Below are positions 9,965-19,818 of a DNA stretch of 64,000 nucleotides, in pieces. Within the stretch, counting starts at the first letter, position 1, and every line of letters begins with the position of its first letter. Source of the DNA: Scolanthus callimorphus (Eukaryota; Cnidaria; Anthozoa; Actiniaria; Edwardsiidae); contig CM066912.1 in assembly GCA_033964015.1 (NCBI GenBank), forward strand, positions 28,482,532 to 28,546,531. Direction: 5' to 3'. Position numbers and translations under genes: made by a program. The notes beneath the pieces were generated by a model. It did no database searches. It was not told where the DNA came from and saw nothing but the letters and a program-made list of their open reading frames with translations.

Positions 9965-12579
9965 GAGCGTCCGTCTGTAAATATCACCTATTGGCTTCAG
10001 AATGAAAAAATTCAAAATCGCTCAAATTTGGTCAGAAGTTAGGTCATAATGAACTATTCATGCTGTCCAACTTTCAGATCGATCTGATAAATACAGAGCG
10101 GGAGCGAAGAAGAAAGCCAATTCATCGAATTAATTATCGATTTTTTCGCACTTTTCACCTACTTCGAAATATGGCCAAAAACTCTTCTAAATTGATCAGC
10201 ACGCCAAACAATCGGTTCATATCCTTGTAGATAAGATAACAAGCTTTCGATTGAGTGGTATTAAAACTCTTTCTGATAAAAGATAAATATTTTAGCGATT
10301 TTTAAACATTTTTTCGTTTTTTCCTCAGGCCCAAACCGGGGGCTTATATCTCCGATGATATCTGGAATTGTCGAACTTTGAAATATTGGCGAGGAAAAGC
10401 AATGTTTCTGCTTTCAATTTATCAAATAAAATTTTGTGGCAATCAAAATCGCGAAGTTCTATGACCCGGAATTCAACCCCTGCTAAGCGCTAAATAGCGC
10501 TACGATTTCCAGGAACTGGAGGTCACGAACTACAAAAACATGCACATACCTGGTCGCAAATCGCCAAAACCACGGTGAATAAACCCTCTCAGATAGCAAA
10601 ACACTGGTATTGTTTCATTCCGAGACGATGCAGGACGTCCAGGCATAATTATTCAGCTTCTTCGAGCATTTTCCCCAAGACACAAAGTAAACAGATTATA
10701 TCACCGATCGAACTCCAGGCTATCGGCACATTTTATGGAAATTGAGCCACTTCTAAACCCTCCCTAAGAAGAAAGAATACTTTCATTCCTTAGAGTTGAA
10801 TTCCTGAGCTGACTTTCTACGGAAAATCAGGCAAAGCAGCGCGATACCCACGAGTGAAGAGTTCAGACACATGTTTTGGCTCCAGTGTCATGTCGTGTGA
10901 TATTGCGTTACCACCACAGGAATCCCCTCTATAGAGCCTCGAGACTGGCTTTTCAGCAAAAATAAATAAATAAATACGTGAAAGTGGCTTTGGGTTTCAT
11001 CCCCAGCATGGTGGCGCAAGAAGATCTTTCTTTCGCAATCGCTGGTTCCGCTTGTTCGGTACGTGTGTAAGAGATTACTAGCATTCAGAACAATGAGCAT
11101 TTGCGACTATGCAGCTTGTGTCGGTGGAGAATGTGGCCCAAGCGTGGATAACTTAAGTATTAGAGCAGATTTCAGATGACTGTCGTGAGTAATTTGAAAT
11201 TACTTTGTAATCACTCCTATAGGTTTTGTTCAGAATTGGTGTAATTACTTTGCGATTGGTTTCACTACAGTCATATGAAATCCGCTCTACTGAACACGTT
11301 ATTGCGGTGCCAATAAAATGCTGTTCATATATCTTTCTATGTGGAGTTGTTTTTCGCGGGGAACGGGTAATATTCTAGTCACGCCTAAGAATGAATGTGA
11401 CAATTAGAAATGTGGATGCACTTGACGGCCATAGGAATAGATCCTAGCTGATTACTAGCCGTACGTACGAATATCAGGAGTTGCAATTTCCCTTCAAATT
11501 GTTCTTTCCACAAAAATGTCCTTCCTTTCTTTTTACCGCGGATATATTTAAGTTTTAAATATATTACCATTTATCATCACAAGAGCTCTTGTCATCAAGT
11601 TTATTTTCTAGGCTCTCGGGATTCCTGTGGTGGTAACGCAATATCACACGACATGACACTTGAGCCAAAACATGTGTCTGAACTCTTCACTCGTGGGAAT
11701 CGCGCTGCTTTGCCTGATTTTCCGTAGAAAGTCAGCTCAGGAATTCAACTCTAAGGAAGGAAAGTATTATTTCTTCTTAGGGAGTGTTTAGAAGTGGCTC
11801 AATTTCCATAAAATGTGCCGATAGCCTGGAGTTCGATCGGTGATATAATCTGTTTACTTTGTGTCTTGGGGAAAATGCTCGAAGAAGCTGAATAATTATG
11901 CGTGGACGTCCTGCATCGTCTCGGAATGAAACAATACCAGTGTTTTGCTATCTGAGAGGGTTTATTCACCGTGGTTTTGGCGATTTGCGACCAGGTATGT
12001 GCATGTTTTTGTAGTTCGTGACCTCCAGTTCCTGGAAATCGTAGCGCTATTTAGCGCTTAGCAGGGGTTGAATTCCGGGTCATAGAACTTCGCGATTTTG
12101 ATTGCCACAAAATTTTATTTGATAAATTGAAAGCAGAAACATTGCTTTTCCTCGCCAATATTTCAAAGTTCGACAATTCCAGATATCATCGGAGATATAA
12201 GCCCCCGGTTTGGGCCTGAGGAAAAAACGAAAAAATGTTTAAAAATCGCTAAAATATTTATCTTTCATCAGAAAGAGTTTTAAAACCACTCTATCGAAAG
12301 CTTGTTATCTTATCTACAAGGATACGAACCGATTGTTTGGCGTGCTGATCAATTTAGAAGAGTTTTTGGCCATATTTCGAAGTAGGTGAAAAATGCGAAA
12401 AAATCGATAATTAATTCGATGAATTGGCTTTCTTCTTCGCTCCCGCTCTGTATTTATCAGATCGATCTGAAAGTTGGACAGCATGAATAGTTCATTATGA
12501 CCTAACTTCTGACCAAATTTGAGCGATTTTGAATTTTTGCATTCTGAAGCCTATAGGTGATATTTACAGACGGACGCTC
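9965..12579. mobile_element. 2.6-kb foldback element with ~960-bp arms, TTAA-flanked
   Basis: Left arm 9965-10925 and right arm 11619-12579 are inverted copies that differ at only a few positions where I compared them. A ~690-base spacer (10926-11618) separates them. The element is flanked by TTAA (9961-9964 and 12580-12583), with ends GAGCGTCCGTCTGTAAATAT and inverse. The matching position behind copy 3 (29217-29240) continues without an insert. TTAA duplication is characteristic of piggyBac and Kolobok-type transposition; no transposase is encoded. The arms have AT-rich stretches but no long reading frame. Confidence 0.88.
11163..11287. mobile_element. TA-flanked MITE nested in the foldback spacer
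   Basis: 125 bases between TA dinucleotides (11161-11162 and 11288-11289). Ends GAGCAGATTTCAGATGACTG and the inverse of GAGCGGATTTCATATGACTG. Same family as 4136-4323. It sits between the two arms of the 2.6-kb foldback, so it is either part of its spacer or a later insertion. Confidence 0.75.
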
Positions 12580-13019
12580 TTAATGCTTTATGTCTATTTC
12601 TGGATATTCTGGTTATAAGGGAACACCGGAATGCACGTGCGCACTTCTTGGAGCGGAAATAATAGCAAACTGGAAATTAGGGGCTCGCCTGTGTAAGCTG
12701 GCTTTCCTGTGACATATTTAGAAATGTTTCTAATCGAGTTTCGGGATTCCTGTGGCGCTACAAAATTCGATCCTGAAACTCGAAAACAAATATTTTCGAA
12801 TTATCCACAAAAGAGCCTCCGGCGAGCAGGCTAGAGAAAGGCTGATTAACTGTGCGTACGGGAAAATGTCTAGTTACCAAACTATGGATTCAAATTCTCT
12901 AGCACGTTGAAATTCATTTGGCGATTGTCCGCAAATTTGGGCGCGCGTGCATCGCGTAGGCGAATAAGCGCAAAGGCATCATTTGTCTTTACGGAGCAAG
13001 CAGTCTAAGATAGTTTATT

Positions 13020-13447
13020 AGAAGCGGTATAGTTGTCTGCTGCTTCTGTTGAAAGAGCAATACTCGGCTTCTGGCAAAGATTAGTCAAAGGTTACCAGAG
13101 CTCTGTTTGAAAAGATCAGGGTATGGCTTTCCCCTGAAACAATTACCGGCTTCACCAGTAGGGTGCCCAAACAACAGGAAAAAATCCGGTTTTTCGTCAT
13201 GCAGCGGAATATATTTAAACGATTAATTCTGTTCGGCCTCTTTGCTTTCTATGCCAGAGCTTTCAACCATTAGCCTGATCATTGGTGGAAGAGAGGTGGT
13301 TGATAGTTCAAGTCCTTGGGAACTTTTCGTAAGGTATTACTCGCGTCGTTAGTCGAAATCATTTTAGTAAAGGTAGCCCGCTTCGCCCGCTCACCACTTT
13401 GCTAACAGACATTTCATTTCTCTTAATATTGGCACTCGTGTGCCGAA
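13020..13447 (+). promoter_or_regulatory. Conserved upstream block of copy 2 (pairs with 30658-31062)
   Basis: About 430 bases before the ATG align with the DNA before copy 4: GAGCAATACTCGG, GTCAAAGGTTnCnAGAGCTC and CCGGTTT..CG.CAT, then GCTTTCTATGCCAGAGC against GCTTTCTGATGCAGGGC. The CCGGTTTTTCGTCAT motif (13186-13201) recurs at 19622-19640 and 30802-30820, at 262, 197 and 261 bases before the ATGs. This is the best candidate for the shared promoter region. Conservation may only reflect recent duplication. Confidence 0.45.
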
Positions 13448-14218
13448 ATGGTCAACTGTTGCCCAAGCCGCCGCACGTCCTCTCGTGTCCAAGATGGCCC
13501 CCGGGCCTGGTTGATAGTGGTTTATATAGGCATGCTTGCTATCGTGGAGGGTGGGTTAGGGTTTATGCCAAGCATACAGCTTCCAGTGCTGATGAAGGAA
13601 TTCAACGAGAAGCGAGACAAAACAGGTAAAGTGAGCTACTCAAGTTGCATTACTTACGGACTTTAACCTCGCGGGTGTTTATGTGGTAAAGATGGTCGCG
13701 GCTCCGTTGTTGCCTGTGGTCGCCGAAACGAGAGTCCAGAAACCTTTGAATGCGCATGCGCTAGATCTGACCAAGAACTTGGGTTTTTTTCGTTAGTGCG
13801 CATGATCCAAATACCGCTGTCGGAGATTGTTTGTTGAATTTTCGCGGTTACGGTCACATGGGCGTCCTATCTTAATGGACATGATTCATGTAGCAACAAT
13901 CAATTTCCGACAACGTTGCGACACGATAGTACGTCTGAACTCACCTCGAGATTTTTCTCATCCATTACGTAATTACCCTAAATCGATTGGTCAGTGGAAT
14001 CTGATTTGTTGTTCTTCTCAGTTAAAGACGTGCAGGCGAACGATTCACATTACAACGCATGCTTTCCCAAGCAACAAAGCATGAAAAACTCCTAATCCAG
14101 ACAACCAGGCGCCACAACTTTTAAAGAAGACGTGCGTTGCCTTGGAAACGTTGTTTGAAAAAATAACAAACCGTTCACTTGGCAGTGATTTCATAACGGA
14201 TAAGAAAATTCGGCTTAT

Positions 14219-14346
14219 CTCCGGTGTAATAACCTGTGAGTGCGCACGAACTGCGTCACAAAGCTTCCTTTGTTTGGTAGAACGAATCAGGATGAAATAA
14301 GAACTGAACACAAAGGTGTCCTCTGGGAATGGTTATTACACCGGAG
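14219..14346. mobile_element. CTCCGGTGTAATAACC inverted-repeat element, intron 1 of copy 2
   Basis: Starts CTCCGGTGTAATAACC and ends with its inverse GGTTATTACACCGGAG. The interior (CAAAGCTTCCTTTGTTTGGTAGAACG, read in two parts, then GAACACAAAGGTGTCCTCTG) is shared with 38813-38935, whose ends are CCGTGTACGA and inverse. Two members of one short MITE family. Confidence 0.7.
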
Positions 14347-16350
14347 TTAACCCGAAAATTCCGTGGTGAATTTAAGCGCATTTACAGTCGATTTTGTAAC
14401 AGAACCTCAATCTCCTTGAAAATTCGGCGCGGGTTACCTGTGGTACATTAGCGCATCGTCTTTGTCATGTGCGCGACGATTAGATTGGGGGAGTGATTTT
14501 GGCGGTGCATCCTCATCGATTCCTTCGTAGGCATGCTAGCATAGGATGAGAAGTATAAATTATATATCTATTTTTCTCTTTCCAGCACTGATCGGATCAC
14601 TCACCATCGGCATGAGTCTGTTCTTTTTCGTCATCGCAAGTGACTTCTGCAATCGCTACAACAGTCGACTGACAAACGCTTTCGCTCTCCTCTGCCTTAT
14701 AGTGAGCCTCGTCATTAGTTCATTAGCCCACAATGTCTACCAACTGTACATCACTTATAGTGGTCTACAAGGAATAGGCATAGCCTGTCTCTATACGACG
14801 TCATTCCGCGCTATAAGGCATTATTTTGATAAGTACTACGCTTTGGCCACAGGGATTTGCGTGGCTGGCGCCGGCATCGGAGTTTTGGGTCTAGGCCCTT
14901 TGATCATGTTCCTGTTCGAGAAGGTTGGATGGCGAAATACGTACAGGATCCTTTCGGGTTTTTACGTATTTTTGCTATTTTTTTATTTTATTTACGATTC
15001 CCATGTTGTCAACGAAAACAATGTGACGACGTCAGAAAATGACAATAACTCGTTACCATCATACCAGATTGAGAAACAGGCCGACGCCCCTGGTATTTCC
15101 AAGAGCGAAGACAGCAGCAAAAACGCACTGCGTGCTGATAAAGAGGTAATCAAAATTGCGCAACGTGATCTTAAAGTTGAAAAAGGAGAAGTCATAACCA
15201 AGCAGAGAGGCAATGAAACGAGTGCTGGCAAAACTAGGAATGGACAAAAAAGAAAGCGGAGTAGGCTATTGGATCTCTCGGTATGGCGTTTCCCTGAGTA
15301 TTCAGCCTCAGTAGTTTCTATCTTCATGGTTTATCTTGGACACTACACACCGAGCGTGCATCTGGTGAGTAAGTGCTGTAATGTAGGCGCGTGCTGCACC
15401 TCGGTAAATCTGCATTTGTAGATTTTGACTAACTACGTTTAAAGAGCGCATGCACTAAAGTCGTTCCCACGAGTGTTCCCACGACTTATAGCCTCGCGTG
15501 CTTTGCACGAGAGCAGTCAAGAAAACACCTCGAAATATGCGCGCGCTGCAACTTAGTATTTATGTGACTAATTGACAAATTTCCAGAAGTTTTGAATGGT
15601 GTGGACTCTTATTTACCACGCTTTACGTCATCATCGTGGTCAAAATGTGCGCCGCAGGCGAGGGATGTGCGTTCACATCAAGCATTGACTTCCGCGAGAC
15701 CGCGCACCTTGTGTTTCTAGCTCAACAGCTTGCGTGTTATGTTTTTGGGAATTTCTGCAACCCTCCCCGGAGGTATGTATCGACCTCTCTGTAGCGAATG
15801 CTTGGGTTTCTAACCGTTGCTTTTACATTGTTATTTCCAGGTAAAATTTTCAGAAGAGAAAGGTCTGACCACAAGTGACATAACAACGCTAATTTTCATT
15901 TACGGAGTCACTACCATACTAGCACGTGTCATATTCGGTCTCTGTGCGACGTTTCCTTCATCAAAGCGAGGCACGTCAATCAAGCCGCGACAATGCTCTC
16001 CGGCACGTCCACACTGCTCCTCACCATGGTAACGTCAGCTACGTACTTTTCTGTGCTCGTGGGCGCATATGGTCTTTCAGACGGCGCATTTCGTGTGACG
16101 TTGAATATTTTATTCATGAATACAGTGGACCCCCCACGAAGGGCTTCTGCCTTTGGACAAGCTAATATGGTTACCGCTTTACCATGTATTGCGGGCCCTG
16201 CTATTACAGGTAAAAATGTTGGCCAATTGGCTGGATTCGCTTTTCAGCATAACTGAGAAGAGTGACGGAGTTCTCGCTGAATCTCTCTCTCTCTCTTGGC
16301 GCAAATACGCATTTACAATTTTCGTTCCAAAAATCTAGAGGGTTTGTTAG

Positions 16351-16571
16351 CATTCTCGTACCCAAAGCTCGCCCAGCTCGTCTGCTCGCAGGAAAGGCTC
16401 TGGGGATATCCATTTGAGGGCCCTCGCTGATTGGTTGATTTTGAGCATTGGAGCATGTGCTGAAAGGTCTTTCTCGCATCGGTTCTGTATTAAATCTCGC
16501 GCATGCGTCAGTGGCTGTCATCAGAGCCTTCCCCGCGAGGTTACGAGCCGGGGAGCTCTGGGTCGAGAATG
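16351..16571. mobile_element. CATTCTCG-family MITE, copy B (intron 3 of copy 2)
   Basis: 221 bases, CATTCTCGTACCCAAAGCTC to the inverse end GGTCGAGAATG. It is present only in copy 2. The flanking 9-mers GTTTGTTAG and GTCTTTGCG match at only 5 of 9 positions, so the target duplication is decayed or one edge has been altered. Confidence 0.75.
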
Positions 16572-16593
16572 GTCTTTGCGTTGCAGTTGCGCC

Positions 16594-16779
16594 CATTCTC
16601 GTACCCAGAGCTCCCCGCTCGTCACCTCGCGGAGGAGATTGACGCATGCGCGAGATCTAATACGAGATGCTGAGAGAACGAACACAATCAGATAATCCGC
16701 AATGAAAGGCCCTCAAATGGCCGCCACCAGAGTCTCCCCAGCTAGATGAAGAGCCGGGAAGCTCTGGCCCCATAGAATG
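16594..16779. mobile_element. CATTCTCG-family MITE, copy C (shared with copy 1 intron 3)
   Basis: Begins CATTCTCGTACCCAGAGC after the left flank AGTTGCGCC that also precedes the element at 5844. It ends near ATAGAATG, followed by the degraded duplication AGTTACACT. Same ancestral insertion as copy A; the corresponding stretch of copy 3 intron 3 lacks it. Confidence 0.75.
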
Positions 16780-17498
16780 AGTTACACTCCTCTGCGCGTC
16801 TTGTGAAAGCAATGTTTGCACCTCCCACAGGTCGCTGCCAGCTGTTGTTTTCCCTAACACGGTCTTGTGTTTTAGGCTTCGTGGCAGACAAACTAGGGTC
16901 CTACACCCCAGCATTTTACCTGGCCGGCGCTTGTTCCTTGTTCGGGTCAGCGATATTACTTATAAATACATGCTTTGACAATCATAACAAAGAGCGAGCG
17001 CGCAAGGAAATAATACTGGACCAAGAGCTGACGGAGAGAGCCACCAATACTGGACCCACACGTCAGGAGGGACGTAAACACAGTGTTACCAATACTGCGC
17101 CAATAATGGACCAAGAGTTAGTGGAAAACCATAAATGTTCTGGTTTAGAGGTAGAAGAGAGGAGAGGTTCCAATATGTCTCCAATATGTGCAGGGTCTGC
17201 TAAACACGGGATTGGTTATGTTGGTCGAGCATTTGAAGACGAGGATTTAAAGGAAGATTTGAATGATACTAGTGATCTAACAGTTGCTGACAGATCTACA
17301 CTTGGCGAGGACGTGACTACAAATGCTGGTTCAATGTATGAGCAAGAAAGGACTCCAATCGTAAAAGCGTCCACATTGGGCCAATATGTAATAGCGATGG
17401 TAGTATCAATTTAGCATATGAAGAGGTGATTGACGAACTGGATGTTATCATTAGCAATAACAATTGAGATTCAGCAGGTTTTGCTAGGACTATAGATG

Positions 17499-17791
17499 TT
17501 TAGTATAAACCAACTAATGGTCTATTACAAATCCTGCATTCTGATTGGCTGAGCTACTAATGGTCTATTAGTGATAGACCGTGCCTGGCAAAACCACCAC
17601 CTTTCTTTGCAAGAAAACTTGATTTTTTCAACATAAAATAAAGGAATTCATTGCCAAAACCGACCAACTAGTTGGTTTATACTAAAACAATTAGACCTCT
17701 CGTCCTCATGTGCTATGATATCAATAGACCATTCGGCCTTCGGCCTCATGGTCTATTCATCATAGCACATTCGGCCTTGAGGTCTAATTGT
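17499..17791. mobile_element. Paired palindromic elements just after copy 2
   Basis: 17499-17686 has 18-base inverted ends (TTTAGTATAAACCAACTA). 17687-17791 is a further palindrome with ends ACAATTAGACCTC and inverse and a core of AATAGACCATTCGG / CATGGTCTATT. The first begins at the ancestral stop codon of copy 2 (TAG at 17501-17503), so the insertion touches the 3' end of the gene. Confidence 0.6.
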
Positions 17792-19621
17792 TAAATAGCG
17801 CTTCAAAATGTGTACCACCAGACAACACTGAAGGAGTCCCGCGAAAACTCAGTTGCCATGGTTGCACGGCTCTATCTATCACAGTAAAAATATTTAGCAC
17901 TAGTTTTAGCCTTATTTTTATAGACTTCGTATATTTTTCTCCATTTCGGTTGAATTGAAGTTCACGACATTTGCAAAGCCCAATCCGTTCACCTGCTGAA
18001 TTTAATTTTTTTAAACGCCAAAAATAACTTCCAAAGTCCACGTTCAGTTGGTTTTACTTTAGTTGTAATTTTTCATGCAAATTTGTCTCCTTTAACATTC
18101 CAGCATGCGAAAGCTGCTCGCATAATTAGGTACTAAAGTCACGGCATTCAGATTTCGAACCCAGCCAAGGTCTGCTCAAGGTCTGGTTCTGCCCTTCGTT
18201 CTCGTATTCCACGAAAAAAAAAGATCGCCTTTGTTTCTTTACGACTTCCTCCGCGCGCCTTGTACATTAAAAAGGAGCGGGTAGCTTTCGCAAGCATGCT
18301 GGAATTTTGAAGGGGACAAATTTGTCAGAAACATTGTTAAAATTGCATAAAAGATGTACCTATCTGGGAAAAATGTCCAGTTTTCTATTTTACCCCCTAA
18401 TGGGTAATGATGAGCAGTCGAACCCCCCGTCCCCACCCCCCTCGGGTATTACCGGCACTGTCTTGAGCTTTTTCAGTCATGTCATGTGACATTCACATTG
18501 CGCCGTATATCTTAACATATCGAGCGCAGACAGCAACATGCTGAGCTGGGTAATAATTCCTCACAACTTGCATCGGCGGATCGCAAACAATTAGCCTGCA
18601 TTGAGAGTTATTACTCCATATTGTTTTCATGATCTTACGTACCAGAGATTGATCGAACACAACATCGAGAGCTTCTTAGAACTAGCAACGGTGAAGGGGA
18701 AAACAATAAATTCTGCCGAGAGGCGGAGATTGTCTTGGCCTGAGAAAAAGGTAAGATAATGAACCTCACACTCGCAGTCTTTTTTCTAAAACCACGCTTG
18801 ACGTCAATTCCCTTATATTAAACAAATTATGCACCAAATTATTTTAATTATTTATTTTCCTATTCATTTATATATCATTGTTAACAAAATTTGGGTGGGT
18901 ATTAAAATCATCGAAGGACTGTATAAAAATTTAACCTGATTTAAATTAAGTTTGTGTTTCGGGGAACGAGCAGTTTGGGTCAACTCTGTGCCCTGAGCAA
19001 AAACAACCCCAAGCAATAGCGCTGCGCACAGATTCTAAAATGATCACGAGACTCAGACAAATAATCCCTCTGAAATCCCTTCAGAAGGATCGCGCTCGAA
19101 ATACGAGCCAGGGTAGGAGTACATACAAGCTCTGCTATAATGAGTGGAAGTACCAGTTTAACAAATCATTTTGTACCGTTCTTCCTGAAAGAAAACGGGA
19201 GAAATGTATATTTGTTTGTCGCGAGTTTTTAATGAGTGTGACTTCATCTGTGCGCAGCGCTATTAGAGCCAACGGAACGTAAGGAGCATCCAGCCAGGAC
19301 AAGGCAACATGAACAGCGGATGAGTTTCCCGTTATAAATTGTACAGGAGTAAAGTTCAAACAATTATAACCATTTCATTCTCAAAAGTTTCATCTTTCAA
19401 CGAAAGTCTTTCTCCTACTTATAGTTAATGGGTGAGAAGAGGAACGAAACTGCATCGTTCTATGTGTAGCAAAGCAATAAATCGATTACAGCTGTTTTTA
19501 CTTATTCCAATGCATTCTTCTATATTGTGCCCAAAACACTTAAAGGTCAAAGATGGCTGAATTCTGGTACCCAGTTACCGGATTTCACAGGATGCATGGA
19601 GTTAAAGCAACAAGAAAAATA
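17792..19621. other. Intergenic DNA between copies 2 and 3, no gene seen
   Basis: No recognisable coding region. A stretch at about 18345-18405 (ACCTATCTGGGAAAAA, then TTTTACCCCCTAA) is a decayed piece of the repeat family at 48820-49200. The reading frames here are short and featureless. Confidence 0.4.
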
Positions 19622-19646
19622 CCGGTTTTTCGCCATACCGTATAAA
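19622..19646 (+). promoter_or_regulatory. Candidate core promoter of copy 3
   Basis: CCGGTTTTTCGCCATACCG followed directly by TATAAA (19641-19646), about 175 bases before the ATG. The CCGGTTT..CCATACC core recurs before copies 2 and 4. A TATA box fits but the transcription start cannot be read from sequence. Confidence 0.35.
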
Positions 19647-19818
19647 TTGGATGAATAAGGCCTGTAATTTGCTTTCAGACTCAGACTTTTTACCCCGTGT
19701 CTTGAATGCCGAAAGAGGTATCTTGAAGTTTGTTCCTTGCGCCATTCAAATGACCGGTTCACCACTCTAGTAACAGCCATTTGATTTGATTTTACTTGCA
19801 GCGCAGTGCTGAGCCGAA

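Larger units (their letters stand above)
13448..17414 (+). pseudogene. Monocarboxylate-transporter-like MFS carrier, copy 2 (two frameshifts)
   Basis: Exons 13448-13625, 14586-15364, 15841-16209, 16876-17414, on the same plan as copies 3 and 4. Exons 1 and 2 are fully open and encode TM1 (QDGPRAWLIVVY), TM2-TM6 (HYFDKYYALATG, EKVGWRNTYRIL) and a shortened loop. In exon 3 one G is missing at 15940-15941, inside the codons for the GRLCD motif between TM8 and TM9; the frame then stops at 16030-16032, removing TM9-TM12. Downstream the original frame resumes (LSGTSTLLL). In the tail one T is missing near 17365, giving a stop at 17414 instead of the ancestral stop near 17503. Membrane carriers truncated at TM8 are not expected to work. 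Unless the bases are assembly errors, this is a recent pseudogene, probably still transcribed and spliced. Confidence 0.75.
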
